Shown here piece by piece: positions 1 to 8,476 of a stretch of 40,958 nt of DNA (positions are counted from its first letter, which is position 1; every line of letters starts with the position of its first letter). The notes under the pieces were generated by a model. It was not told the origin of the DNA. It saw only the letters and a list, made by a program, of their open reading frames with translations, and searched no databases. Made by a program: the position numbers and the translations under genes. Source of the stretch: Alphaproteobacteria bacterium (lineage in GTDB: Bacteria; Pseudomonadota; Alphaproteobacteria; Puniceispirillales; Puniceispirillaceae); contig RFZL01000019.1 in assembly GCA_009920665.1 (NCBI GenBank), positions 1-40,958 on the forward strand, given 5' to 3'.

Positions 1-77
1 TCTATGACGAGCTGTCGGAAATGGGGCATGGCCGCGGCGATACCTCGTCGCTGATCCGCCGCCTGCGCAAGGGGTAA
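1..77 (+). CDS. C-terminal end of a probable NAD(P)-dependent beta-hydroxyacid dehydrogenase (partial)
   Basis: An open frame enters from the left edge (first full codon at base 3) and stops with TAA at 75-77, giving the last 24 residues of a protein. The tail has the pattern GHGxxDxSSLIRxL. That resembles the end of 3-hydroxyisobutyrate/beta-hydroxyacid dehydrogenases, which often finish with a G-(H/Y)-G-x-x-D-x-S-x-(L/V)-I segment. The assignment rests on this short tail only. Third-position GC matches the neighbouring genes, so the frame is probably coding. It converges with the outer-membrane protein gene that follows. Confidence 0.35.
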   Translation, partial: YDELSEMGHGRGDTSSLIRRLRKG

Positions 78-138
78 ATTTGTCTCATTCACATATTGAC
101 GGGGATGACATCCGGCATCCCCGCCGCGCCGGTCAGGC

Positions 139-753
139 TCAATCGAAACTGAATTTCAGACCCACATAGGTCATGAATGTGGTGTCTTCCTCCATGCCGA
201 AGCCGTCCATGCCGGCCATGAGGGCGACTTTGTCGGTCGCCGCATATTCGATGCCAAGACCAGTCATGACATCAACGCCATCATCCTTCACAGAGATATT
301 GTCCAAGGCACTGGAAATCTTTCCGTCTATCTCCCATGAATGCAGGCCGATCTTGGCGCTCAGGCGGGTTCCTTCGTAAATATCGAAATGATATTTACCA
401 GCTATTCCGACCGATTTTGCGGTTGCGGTGAAAGTGGTGCTTTCATTGAACACATACTCCTCCCCCTCTAACTTGAATGTAGCCCCGGTTTTGCCTGACA
501 GTTTGGCCTTCCCAAGGTTGGCATAAAAGCCTTCCACGGCGATGTTGTCGTCAAACTCCCGACCAAAAAAAATATAACCTGCCGATGATTTGTTATCGAT
601 GGTTGCGCCCTTGCCGGCTGAGAGATCACTCTCAAATTCCGATTGTCCGCCGACGATGCCGGCATAGTATCCATCCGCCTGAACGGCTGTTGTGAACAGC
701 AGCAGTGATATACCTGTGAGAATATAAAAAATGCGGGGGAATAATCTCGCCAT
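139..753 (-). CDS. Small outer-membrane beta-barrel protein (OmpA/OmpW-like porin family)
   Basis: A 204-residue protein with a clear signal peptide: a basic start (MARLFPR), a hydrophobic core, and a likely cut after VQA near residue 26. The mature part alternates polar and hydrophobic residues and is rich in Gly and aromatics (GYYAGIVGG, AGYIFFGREF, AGKYHFDIYEG). It ends in a strand closing with YVGLKFSFD, typical of eight-stranded barrels inserted by BAM. The start is supported by AAAGGAG just upstream on the minus strand. Its third-position GC is lower than that of most neighbours. The substrate or role is unknown. It could be a surface adhesion barrel or a small porin. Confidence 0.7.
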   Translation of the reverse strand: MARLFPRIFYILTGISLLLFTTAVQADGYYAGIVGGQSEFESDLSAGKGATIDNKSSAGYIFFGREFDDNIAVEGFYANLGKAKLSGKTGATFKLEGEEYVFNESTTFTATAKSVGIAGKYHFDIYEGTRLSAKIGLHSWEIDGKISSALDNISVKDDGVDVMTGLGIEYAATDKVALMAGMDGFGMEEDTTFMTYVGLKFSFD

Positions 754-940
754 GCCAATCTCCTTTGATGATGCAGGGATTGGACAAAAGGATAGGTCTG
801 GTTAGTGCTTTGGGCGCCATCACATAGACGTGAGAAAAATTAATATAAACATTATGTTATGATATTATATGGCGCTGTAGGTGCCAATGCCGGATATGAT
901 CTGGTCTTGAGAGCCATGTCGTCATTTTTGGGGATTTCAG

Positions 941-1494
941 GTGACGCAATTTCTGACCATGAATGGCGCATTGATTGGCGCGCTGCTTGTCACCTGTGTC
1001 ATCACTGCCGGTCCGATACAACGGCCGCCGCCTTGCGGGTCTATCTCGGTGTCTGCCTCGGCTTTCCAGCGATGGTCTTTGTCGTGTCGCTGGCCGTCGC
1101 CCATTATGGCGAGGCCATCATCGACCAGCTGACCATCATCAAATATCTCGGTATCGGCTTTCTGCTCTATCTGGCGGTCAAGCTGTTCCTCGCCGCGCCA
1201 AGCGACCTGTCCGGGCGGACCGGCACCGCGCCGGGCTTCATCTTCGCGTTCCTGTTCCAATGGACAAATCCAAAGGCCTGGGCGATGGCGTCAAGCACCG
1301 CTGTCATCGCCGGGCCCGAGCTGTTCTTCCTGCCAGCGCTGATTTACCAGATCGTGATCTTCCCCTGTGTCGGGGTCTGGTTCTGGTTTGGCGACCTGTT
1401 GAAGCGCCGGATCCTCGGCACGCCGTATGAGCGGTATCTCAACCGCGCGCTCGCCGTGCTGCTGGCGCTCAGCGTCCTGATGATGGTGATCTGA
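941..1494 (+). pseudogene. LysE/RhtB-family amino-acid exporter, frameshifted remnant
   Basis: Two pieces of a LysE-type exporter lie in different frames. From a GTG at 941 the protein begins like LysE proteins and reaches ITAGP, the counterpart of the family's ITPGP turn. From about 1020 the homology continues in the next frame (LRVYLGVCLGF, then FQWTNPKAWAM) to a TGA at 1492-1494. Only about 29 bases separate GP from LGVCLGF, where the family usually has about 20 residues. This suggests a deletion of roughly 31-34 bases that also broke the frame. A continuous frame runs from 859 to 1494, but its first ~55 residues do not look like an exporter. A sequencing or assembly error is the alternative. 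The remainder holds several membrane segments. Confidence 0.6.
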
Positions 1495-1509
1495 GCCTGA
1501 AATTCAAAT

Positions 1510-2961
1510 CTACAGACCGACGCAGACGAATTTGATCTCCAGAAACTCGTCGATCCCGTATTTCGAGCCCTCGCGGCCGAGGCCCGAGCTCTTCACCCCA
1601 CCGAACGGCCCGACCTCGGACGAGAAAATGCCGGTATTCGCCGCCACCATGCCATATTCCAGCGCCTCGCTGACGCGGAACAGCCGCGTCGTGCTGTCGG
1701 TGAAGATATAGGCGGCAAGGCCGAATTCGGTGTCATTCGCCATCGCGACGGCCTCCTCGTCAGTGGAGAACCGGAACAGGCCCGATACCGGCCCGAAGGT
1801 CTCCTCGCCAAACATCTGCATTTCAGGCGTCATGCCGGACAGCACGGTCGGCTGGAAGAAGGTGCCGCCAAGCTCATGCCGGCCGCCGCCGGTCAGCAGT
1901 TCGGCGCCCTTGTCCAGCGCGTCGGCGACATGGCGCTCGATCTTGTCCAGCCCCTGTTCGTCGATGATCGGCCCCTGCTCGACGCCATCCTCCATGCCGT
2001 TGCCGACCTTCATTGCGGCGCTGGCCTCGACAAGCCGGCGCGCGAATTCATCATAAATGCCGTCCTGCACGAAAATGCGGTTGGCGCAGACACAGGTCTG
2101 GCCGGCATTGCGGTATTTCGAGGCCATGGTGCCGGCGATCGCGACGTCGATATCGGCGTCGTCGAAGACGATCAGCGGCGCGTTGCCGCCAAGCTCGAGG
2201 CTCATCTTCTTCAGGGTGCCGGCGCTCTGGCGCATCAGGATGCGGCCAACTTCGGTCGAACCGGTGAAGGTCATCTTGCGGATCCGGTCATCGGCACACA
2301 GCGCCGTGCCGATGGCCGGCGCGTCCATGCCGGTGACAATGTTGATCACGCCGGCCGGAATGCCGGCGCGCTCAGCCAGTTCGGCCAGCGCCAGTGCCGA
2401 CAGCGGCGTCTGTTCGGCCGGTTTCAGAACGCAGGCGCAGCCGGCGGCGATTCCGGGCGAGACCTTGCGGGTGATCATCGCGATCGGGAAGTTCCAGGGC
2501 GTGATCGCGCCGAACACGCCGACAGGCTGCTTAAAGGTCAGGAAGCGCTTGTCCGGGATCGGACTCTCCATGACATCGCCGCAGACCCGCCGCGCCTCCT
2601 CGGCGAACCAGTCGACAAAGGTGGCGCCATAGGCGATCTCGCCACGCGCCTCGGTGATCGGCTTGCCCATCTCGGTGGTCAGGATGACGGCCAAATCCTC
2701 GGCATTGGCGAGGATCAGCTCGTACCATTTGCGCATCACCATGGCACGGTCCCTAGCGGTGCGCGCGGCCCACGCCGCCTGCGCCGGCACCGCGGCATCG
2801 ATCGCCGCCGTGACCGCCTCCGCGCCCAGATTGGCCACTTCGGCGACGGTCTCGCCAGTTGCCGGGTTGGTTACGGCAAAACGCCTGTTCTGCGGTGCCT
2901 GCACCCAGTCACCATCGATATATGCGTCGGTGCGAAGCAGGGTCGGATCGTTCAGCTTCAT
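1510..2961 (-). CDS. gabD: NAD(P)-dependent succinate-semialdehyde dehydrogenase (ALDH superfamily)
   Basis: A 483-residue aldehyde dehydrogenase that oxidises an aldehyde to an acid, most likely succinate semialdehyde to succinate at the end of GABA breakdown. The Rossmann-fold region carries TPWNFP with Asn157. The general base Glu256 lies in SLELGGNAP, and the catalytic Cys290 in GQTCVCANR. The C-terminal PFGGVKSSGLGREGSKYGI block is typical of GabD and related enzymes. I chose the ATG of MKLNDP because AGGAAAG precedes it; a longer reading adds nine residues. No gabT is adjacent. Other semialdehydes, such as glutarate semialdehyde, cannot be excluded. The gene converges with the broken exporter. 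Confidence 0.85.
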   Translation of the reverse strand: MKLNDPTLLRTDAYIDGDWVQAPQNRRFAVTNPATGETVAEVANLGAEAVTAAIDAAVPAQAAWAARTARDRAMVMRKWYELILANAEDLAVILTTEMGKPITEARGEIAYGATFVDWFAEEARRVCGDVMESPIPDKRFLTFKQPVGVFGAITPWNFPIAMITRKVSPGIAAGCACVLKPAEQTPLSALALAELAERAGIPAGVINIVTGMDAPAIGTALCADDRIRKMTFTGSTEVGRILMRQSAGTLKKMSLELGGNAPLIVFDDADIDVAIAGTMASKYRNAGQTCVCANRIFVQDGIYDEFARRLVEASAAMKVGNGMEDGVEQGPIIDEQGLDKIERHVADALDKGAELLTGGGRHELGGTFFQPTVLSGMTPEMQMFGEETFGPVSGLFRFSTDEEAVAMANDTEFGLAAYIFTDSTTRLFRVSEALEYGMVAANTGIFSSEVGPFGGVKSSGLGREGSKYGIDEFLEIKFVCVGL

Positions 2962-3024
2962 GGTTCGGGCTTTCCTGGAAAGAATCAATCAGCCCCGGTC
3001 CCGGTTCCGGGCTTAGTCACGGTT

Positions 3025-3642
3025 TCAATCACGGGGCGGCAGGGGTCGCCGGTTCAACGTCTCGAACGGCCCGCCATCGGAGCCGAGCCGGTGCGCCCGC
3101 GCCACCTCGACATATTGCGACGCTGATTTGCGGTTGTTGGCGAGATCCTCACCGCTGAGGTCGCGCATCTTGCGGGCCGGCCGGCCGGCCCATAATTCAC
3201 CCGCCGGGATCACCTTGCCCGGGGTCAGCATGGCGCCGGCGGCCAGCATGCCGGTTGGCTCGATCACCGCGCCATCCATGACAATCGCCCCCATGCCGAC
3301 GAAGCCGCCATCGCCGATGGTACAGGCATGGACCAGCGCGCAATGGCCGATCGTGACGCCATTGCCGATGATTGTCGGAAAGGTGCGGCTGTCGATATGG
3401 ATACAGCTATTGTCCTGGATATTGGTGTTCGCGCCAATGGTCACATAATTATTGTCGCCGCGGATGGTCACATTGTGCCAGACGCTGCTGTGCGCGTCGA
3501 TTCGCACCGCGCCGACAATGGCGGCGGTCGGCGCGACAAATACGGTGCCGTCGATTTCCGGCACCAGATCCATGAAGGGCGCGATATAGGCGCGCCTGAT
3601 ATGGGCGCCGGACGGGCCGTCCTCGGTCAGGTCATAGGTCAT
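3025..3642 (-). CDS. Gamma-class carbonic anhydrase family protein (left-handed beta-helix)
   Basis: A 205-residue hexapeptide-repeat protein of the gamma carbonic anhydrase/YrdA/CaiE group. The IGxxxxI-type repeats form the beta helix. The residues of the zinc site are visible: Arg61-Gly62-Asp63, His82 in CIHID, and His100 and His105 in GHCALVH. These match the three-histidine site of the trimeric enzymes, so it could hydrate CO2, although many YrdA-like relatives have little activity. The start MTYDL is preceded by GAAGGAG; an upstream ATG would add 11 residues without a good ribosome site. It is transcribed away from sodB, with which it shares a 143-base control region. A 62-base gap separates it from gabD downstream. 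Confidence 0.85.
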   Translation of the reverse strand: MTYDLTEDGPSGAHIRRAYIAPFMDLVPEIDGTVFVAPTAAIVGAVRIDAHSSVWHNVTIRGDNNYVTIGANTNIQDNSCIHIDSRTFPTIIGNGVTIGHCALVHACTIGDGGFVGMGAIVMDGAVIEPTGMLAAGAMLTPGKVIPAGELWAGRPARKMRDLSGEDLANNRKSASQYVEVARAHRLGSDGGPFETLNRRPLPPRD

Positions 3643-3785
3643 GTGGATGCTCCTTCGGGCCGAATAGCATAACATGACTTACCGTCAACAGGTGCCGATT
3701 TACAGAGATTTTTAACCTTCATGTTTATTGAAAACGCCAACTGCTGTACCAAGATACGGAACAACGCAAATCTATGGAGGCTGAC

Positions 3786-4385
3786 ATGGCATTCACTCTA
3801 CCGGACCTGCCCTACGCGCATGATGCGCTGGCCAATCTGGGCATGAGCGCGGAGACGCTCGAATATCACCACGACCTGCATCACAATGCCTATGTGGTGA
3901 ACGGCAACAAGCTGGTCGCCGGTACCGAATGGGAAGACAAGTCTCTCGAGGACATCATCACCGGCACCTATGACGCCTCCGCCGTAACGCAGGGCGGAAT
4001 CTTCAACAACGCCTCGCAGCATTGGAACCACAACCAGTTCTGGGAAATGATGGGCCCGGGCGAGTCCGGCATGCCGGGCGAGCTGGAATCAGCGCTGAAT
4101 GAAAATTTCGGCAGCGTCGATGCCTTCAAGGATGAATTCAAGGCGGCCGGTGCCGGACAGTTCGGTTCGGGCTGGTGCTGGCTGGTCAAGACAGCCGATG
4201 GCGGGCTGAAGGTGACCAAGACGGAAAATGGTGTGAACCCGCTCTGCTTTGGCCAGACAGCGCTTCTTGGCTGTGATGTGTGGGAACATTCCTACTATAT
4301 CGATTTCCGCAACAAGCGGCCTGACTATCTCGCCAATTTCCTCGACCGGCTGGTCAATTGGGAAAATGTGGCCTCGCGCCTCTAG
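3786..4385 (+). CDS. sodB: Superoxide dismutase, Fe (or Fe/Mn) type
   Basis: A 199-residue superoxide dismutase that converts superoxide to oxygen and hydrogen peroxide. The metal ligands are all present: His28 in EYHHDLHH, His82 in HWNHNQFW, and Asp164 and His168 in DVWEHSYYIDF. The N-terminal hairpin and C-terminal alpha/beta domain are complete. Its relationship to FeSODs is suggested by the compact length and the AFTLPDLPY start; metal choice cannot be settled by eye. The ATG at 3786 is preferred because GGAGG lies seven bases before it; the ATG at 3774 sits in front of this site. A strong terminator follows. No signal peptide, so cytoplasmic. Sarcosine oxidase in this window makes peroxide, but no link is shown. 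Confidence 0.95.
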   Translation: MAFTLPDLPYAHDALANLGMSAETLEYHHDLHHNAYVVNGNKLVAGTEWEDKSLEDIITGTYDASAVTQGGIFNNASQHWNHNQFWEMMGPGESGMPGELESALNENFGSVDAFKDEFKAAGAGQFGSGWCWLVKTADGGLKVTKTENGVNPLCFGQTALLGCDVWEHSYYIDFRNKRPDYLANFLDRLVNWENVASRL

Positions 4386-4407
4386 GCACGCAACATTTAT
4401 CTTTCAG

Positions 4408-4439
4408 CCCCGCCAGGCCCCGGCCCGGCGGGGTTTTTT
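4408..4439 (+). terminator. Intrinsic terminator of sodB
   Basis: CCCCGCC at 4408-4414 pairs with GGCGGGG at 4427-4433 and is followed by six T residues (4434-4439). It begins 22 bases after the sodB stop. This is a textbook Rho-independent terminator for the plus strand. Confidence 0.9.
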
Positions 4440-4563
4440 AATGTTCTGACTTTTTGCACGCGCCGCATTTACACCGCAAACGCGCCACATTGAGATACTT
4501 AATCGGCGTTATGATGAGACCAGTTCGAGAGTCCCTCCCAACCAAGAATGAAAGGATCGAATC

Positions 4564-4791
4564 ATGGCAGCAGCAGCCATTCTGTTTCTCGTCGGCATCG
4601 GTTTCTACAACAGCGACGGCATGTCCGAATTCCGCGAACACAGCAATCACAACGCACAATATGTCTTCGCCTATGTCGAGGAATGCGAAAGCGGCCTTCG
4701 CGACTCGGGATATGCATACGCACCGTCGGGAAGCATTGTCCTGAAACAGGTCAATCGCGACGGCACTGTCGGTGATGTCTGCGCCGAGTAG
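4564..4791 (+). CDS. Small protein of unknown function, 75 residues
   Basis: I do not recognise this protein. It starts with a short hydrophobic stretch (residues 2-13, AAAAILFLVGIG), too short and uncharged for a standard signal peptide but able to act as one or as an anchor. Two cysteines, Cys41 in VEECES and Cys73 in DVCAE, could form a disulfide if it is exported. The frame ends in TAG at 4789-4791. Codon use follows the GC-rich third-position pattern of nearby genes, and AAAGGA lies about nine bases before the ATG. It is bounded by the sodB terminator and the convergent argG, so it is probably its own transcription unit; a TATGAT hexamer about 50 bases upstream could be a -10 box. Confidence 0.5.
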   Translation: MAAAAILFLVGIGFYNSDGMSEFREHSNHNAQYVFAYVEECESGLRDSGYAYAPSGSIVLKQVNRDGTVGDVCAE

Positions 4792-4828
4792 AGTAGAGTC
4801 GATCAGGGCCGCCCGTTAAGGGCCCTCG

Positions 4829-6058
4829 TCAGTCCTGCGAACTGCCGTCACCAACCATGCTGTTGACGCGCAGACGCAGGGCGTTGAGCCGGATGAAGCC
4901 ATGCGCATCCGCATGGTCGTAATCGACCGCCCCCTCCTCGAAGGTGACGAGATCGGCGTTATAGAGTGAATTCGGTGACTTCCTGCCGGTAACGATGACA
5001 TTGCCCTTGTAGAGCTTGACCCGCACGACCCCGCGCACGGCATCACGGCAACTGTCGATGGCCGCCTGCAGCATCTCGCGCTCTGGTGCGAACCAGAACC
5101 CGTTATAGACCAGTTCGGCATAGCGCGGCATCAGTTCGTCCTTCTGATGCGCCGCGCCGCGGTCCAGCGTGATTGATTCCATGGCGCGCCGCGCGGTCAG
5201 CAGAATGGTGCCGCCCGGGGTTTCATATACGCCGCGCGACTTCATCCCGACGAACCGGTTCTCGACCAGATCGATCCGGCCAATGCCGTTCGCGCCGCCA
5301 AGCTCGTTCAACCTTGTCAGTAGCTGTGCCGGCGTCATTTTCACGCCGTCGATGGCCACCGGGTCGCCGGCCTCGAACTCGATTTCGATTTCGGTCGGCT
5401 TGTCGGGTGCATCCTCGGGCGATACCGAGCGCGAGAAGACATATTCCTCCGGTGCCACCCACGGATCCTCAAGAACCTTTCCCTCGGCCGAGATGTGAAG
5501 AAGATTCGCATCGACGCTGAACGGCGCCTCACCACGCTTGTCGCGCGGGATTGGAATCTGGTTCTGCTCGGCATATTCGATCAGCTTCGTCCGTGACCCG
5601 AGGTCCCATTCACGCCACGGGGCGATCACCCTGATGTCGGGCTGAAGGGCATAATAGGCCAACTCGAACCGGACCTGGTCATTGCCCTTGCCGGTGGCGC
5701 CATGCGCAACGGCATCGGCACCGACGGCCCGTGCGATCTCGATCTGCCGCTTGGCAATGAGCGGGCGCGCGATCGAGGTGCCAAGAAGATACATCCCCTC
5801 ATAGAGGGGGTTGGCGCGGAACATCGGGAACACATAGTCACGCACGAACTCCTCACGCAGATCCTCGATGAAAATCTCCTTGATGCCCAGCAACTCGGCC
5901 TTGGCGCGGGCCGGTTCGACCTCATCGCCCTGGCCGATATCGGCGGTGAAGGTCACAACCTGTGCGTTATACCGGTCCTGCAGCCAGCGCAGAATGACCG
6001 AGGTGTCGAGCCCGCCGGAATAGGCCAGAACGACTTTTTTGACTGAATCCTGTTTCAT
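4829..6058 (-). CDS. argG: Argininosuccinate synthase
   Basis: A 409-residue enzyme joining citrulline and aspartate with ATP to form argininosuccinate, the next-to-last step of arginine synthesis. The N-terminal PP-loop ATP site is [12 protein letters not shown] (about residues 10-21). Further family blocks are [38 protein letters not shown] and [22 protein letters not shown] near the C terminus. Length is normal for the family. The start at [10 protein letters not shown] gives the usual N terminus; an ATG 12 bases upstream is possible, and neither has a strong ribosome site. Extension further upstream is an artefact running into the fhs control region. A 6-bp hairpin (4805-4826) lies after the stop but has no T run. 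The gene diverges from fhs, and a shared regulatory element lies 75 bases upstream. Confidence 0.97.
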   Translation of the reverse strand: MKQDSVKKVVLAYSGGLDTSVILRWLQDRYNAQVVTFTADIGQGDEVEPARAKAELLGIKEIFIEDLREEFVRDYVFPMFRANPLYEGMYLLGTSIARPLIAKRQIEIARAVGADAVAHGATGKGNDQVRFELAYYALQPDIRVIAPWREWDLGSRTKLIEYAEQNQIPIPRDKRGEAPFSVDANLLHISAEGKVLEDPWVAPEEYVFSRSVSPEDAPDKPTEIEIEFEAGDPVAIDGVKMTPAQLLTRLNELGGANGIGRIDLVENRFVGMKSRGVYETPGGTILLTARRAMESITLDRGAAHQKDELMPRYAELVYNGFWFAPEREMLQAAIDSCRDAVRGVVRVKLYKGNVIVTGRKSPNSLYNADLVTFEEGAVDYDHADAHGFIRLNALRLRVNSMVGDGSSQD

Positions 6059-6133
6059 GGCGTTTCTCATAACGGATCGTCTGTGTCCCCGCAACGCAGA
6101 TTTTATGTGCCACACAGGCCCGGCGAGGCCGTT

Positions 6134-6156
6134 CATGGGACGTTTTGTGGCGACAA
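6134..6156. promoter_or_regulatory. Putative regulatory element between argG and fhs, shared with the soxB promoter region
   Basis: These 23 bases match 13060-13082, upstream of soxB, at 20 positions. The common core is GACRTTTTGTGGCGASAA. It contains TTGT-GGCG-ACAA, a 4-bp inverted repeat, and a second TTGTGGC follows 19 bases later (6164-6170). It lies 77 bases before the fhs start codon and 75 bases before the argG start codon, so it could serve either. A TAAAAT hexamer on the minus strand (6100-6105) could be the argG -10 box. The binding protein is not known. Confidence 0.5.
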
Positions 6157-6233
6157 GGGCATATTGTGGCCCGGCTTTGGCGGGTAAGCCAGCAGTCATG
6201 GTGCCAGTCCACGACCCCGAAGGATGAAATCCA

Positions 6234-7910
6234 ATGACCCCCAAGACGGACATCGAGATCGCGCGTGCCGCAACCAAGCTGCCGATCCAGCAGATTGGCG
6301 ACAAGCTTGGCATTCCGGCGCAGGACCTTCTTCCCTTCGGCCATGACAAGGCGAAATTGTCAGCCGAGTTCATTGCCGCGGCTTCGGATCGCGAGGATGG
6401 CAAGCTGATCCTGGTGACGGCTATCAACCCGACCCCGGCCGGCGAGGGCAAGACAACCACCACGGTCGGGCTGGTCGACGGGCTGAACGCCATCGGCAAG
6501 CAGGCCACCGTCTGTATCCGCGAGGCTTCGCTTGGTCCCTGTTTCGGGATGAAGGGTGGCGCTGCTGGTGGCGGTTATGCGCAGGTGGTGCCGATGGAGG
6601 AAATGAATCTCCATTTCACCGGTGATTTTCACGCCATCACATCGGCCCATAATCTGCTGTCGGCGATGATCGACAACCATATCTACTGGGGCAACGAGCT
6701 GGAGATCGATCAGCGGCGCGTGACCTGGCGCCGCGTCGTCGATATGAATGACCGCGCGCTGCGTGATATCGTGTCCAGTCTTGGCGGCGTGTCGAACGGC
6801 TTTCCGCGGCAGGCCGGCTTCGACATCACCGTCGCCTCCGAAGTGATGGCCATCCTGTGCCTTGCGACCGATCTTGAGGATCTGCAGAAACGCCTTGGCG
6901 ACATCATCGTCGCCTATCGCCGCGACCGCTCGCCGGTCTATTGCCGTGACATCAAGGCAGATGGCGCGATGACGGTGCTGCTGGCGCAGGCGCTGCAGCC
7001 GAACCTTGTGCAGACCCTCGAGAACAACCCGGCCTTTGTGCATGGTGGCCCGTTCGCCAATATCGCGCATGGCTGTAATTCGGTGATCGCCACGAAGACG
7101 GCGCTGAAACTGTCCGAGTATGTTGTCACCGAGGCCGGTTTCGGGGCCGATCTCGGTGCCGAGAAATTCATGAACATCAAATGCCGCAAGGCCGGTCTGG
7201 CGCCAAGCGCCGTTGTCCTTGTGGCCACCATCCGGGCGATGAAGATGAATGGCGGCGTCGCGCGGGCCGACCTCGGCGCCGAAAATGTCGCCGCGGTACA
7301 GGCGGGGTGCGCCAACCTCGGACGGCATATCGAGAATCTGAAATCCTTTGGCGTGCCGGTTGTCGTGGCGGTGAACCATTTCACCGGCGATACCGATGCC
7401 GAAATCGCCGCGCTGAAGGCCTATGTCGCCGAGCAGGGAAGCGAGGCCATCATCTCACGGCACTGGGAACTTGGTGGCGAGGGCGCGAAGGAGCTTGCCA
7501 TCCGCGTTGCCGAAATTGCCGACGCCGACATGGCCAGTTTCGCGCCAATCTACCCCGATGACATGCCGCTGTTCGAAAAAATCGAGACCATCGCCAAGCG
7601 AATCTACCGTGCCGACGAGGTGCTGGCCGACAAGAAAATCCGCGACCAGCTGCGACAATGGGAAGATCAGGGCTATGGTCATCTGCCGGTCTGTATGGCA
7701 AAGACGCAATATAGCTTCAGCACCGATCCCAATCTGCGCGGCGCGCCAACCGGCCATTCGGTGCCGGTCCGCGAGGTCAGGCTGTCGGCCGGGGCCGGTT
7801 TCATCGTCGCCATCTGCGGCGAGATCATGACGATGCCGGGCCTGCCGCGCGTCCCGTCTGCGGAAAATATCTGTCTGAACGAGGCCGGTGAGATCGAAGG
7901 TCTGTTCTGA
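6234..7910 (+). CDS. fhs: Formate--tetrahydrofolate ligase
   Basis: A 558-residue enzyme that makes 10-formyl-tetrahydrofolate from formate, ATP and tetrahydrofolate, and can run in reverse to yield ATP and formate. Visible family features are the ATP loop [14 protein letters not shown] (about residues 67-80), the block [27 protein letters not shown] cut here into [15 protein letters not shown] and DNHIYWGN, and the C-terminal [15 protein letters not shown]. Full length. GAAGGA lies about nine bases before the ATG. It converges with soxG, with five bases between the two stop codons. Together with sarcosine oxidase, which produces 5,10-methylene-tetrahydrofolate, it probably completes oxidation of methyl carbon or supplies formyl groups; FolD would be needed and is not in the window. 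Confidence 0.97.
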   Translation: MTPKTDIEIARAATKLPIQQIGDKLGIPAQDLLPFGHDKAKLSAEFIAAASDREDGKLILVTAINPTPAGEGKTTTTVGLVDGLNAIGKQATVCIREASLGPCFGMKGGAAGGGYAQVVPMEEMNLHFTGDFHAITSAHNLLSAMIDNHIYWGNELEIDQRRVTWRRVVDMNDRALRDIVSSLGGVSNGFPRQAGFDITVASEVMAILCLATDLEDLQKRLGDIIVAYRRDRSPVYCRDIKADGAMTVLLAQALQPNLVQTLENNPAFVHGGPFANIAHGCNSVIATKTALKLSEYVVTEAGFGADLGAEKFMNIKCRKAGLAPSAVVLVATIRAMKMNGGVARADLGAENVAAVQAGCANLGRHIENLKSFGVPVVVAVNHFTGDTDAEIAALKAYVAEQGSEAIISRHWELGGEGAKELAIRVAEIADADMASFAPIYPDDMPLFEKIETIAKRIYRADEVLADKKIRDQLRQWEDQGYGHLPVCMAKTQYSFSTDPNLRGAPTGHSVPVREVRLSAGAGFIVAICGEIMTMPGLPRVPSAENICLNEAGEIEGLF

Positions 7911-7915
7911 TCCGG

Positions 7916-8476
7916 CTAGAGTGATGCCGCGGCGGTGGTCAGAGCGTGGTGAAGTGACTGTGCCGAGGCGCGCGGGCCATAGATGGTGAAGCCGATATAG
8001 GCGTCGCGGCAGACCAGAACACACAGCATATGATGAACAGGTGTCCGCACCGCCGCGCCGCCCTGCATCAATCGCGTATCGGCGGCGCTGAGCCGCTCCA
8101 GCATGGCCGGTACATCCTTGCCGGTGATGTCGAACCGGACCCACGCATCGCTCTGGTCGGTGATCGAGGCCGCCGCCCCGAAGCTGGCGGCAAGCCTGCC
8201 AGCAAGATCAGTTGCGCCGGTTTCGGCCTCGACAAGGAACTGGTCGGGCCCCATCCAGATCACCCCATGCGCATCGGTGCCGGCCCGCTGTCCAGGTGCC
8301 GGCAGGTCGGTGCCAAGGACCTTCCCGACGGCCTTTTCAAAATCGGCCATCCTGCCGCGCCGCATCGCCAGCGAGGCAAGACAGGTGTCGGCGATCTCGG
8401 CAATCCGGATGCCGCCGATGGTCTCGTCATAGGCGGTGATGCCGCCAAGCGCGGTGATTGCTGTCAGGCTAGCCAC
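7916..8476 (-). CDS. soxG: Sarcosine oxidase, gamma subunit
   Basis: A 186-residue gamma subunit of the heterotetrameric sarcosine oxidase. It has the family layout: a weakly conserved start, then VIWMGPDQFLVEAE and ITDQSDAWVRFDITG in the middle and DAYIGFTIYGPRASAQSLHHAL near the end. The fold is related to the aminomethyltransferase (GcvT-like) fold, but the subunit has no known catalytic residues and serves assembly. Its first codons overlap the last eight bases of soxA, so the two are translationally coupled. It is the last gene of soxBDAG. It stops on TAG inside a CTAG at 7916-7919, five bases from the end of fhs. Confidence 0.9.
   Translation of the reverse strand: MASLTAITALGGITAYDETIGGIRIAEIADTCLASLAMRRGRMADFEKAVGKVLGTDLPAPGQRAGTDAHGVIWMGPDQFLVEAETGATDLAGRLAASFGAAASITDQSDAWVRFDITGKDVPAMLERLSAADTRLMQGGAAVRTPVHHMLCVLVCRDAYIGFTIYGPRASAQSLHHALTTAAASL

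Noticed and set aside
1876-3126. 416-codon plus-strand frame opposite gabD
   Set aside because: Antisense to an intact aldehyde dehydrogenase; no motifs and shadow-like composition.
6059-6508. 150-residue N-terminal extension of ArgG
   Set aside because: The extension overlaps fhs and the intergenic element and shows no similarity; ArgG proteins start at the PP-loop a few residues after MKQDS.
6360-7379. 339-codon minus-strand frame opposite fhs
   Set aside because: Fhs is intact and conserved on the plus strand; the opposite frame is rich in His/Asp/Arg shadow codons with no domain.
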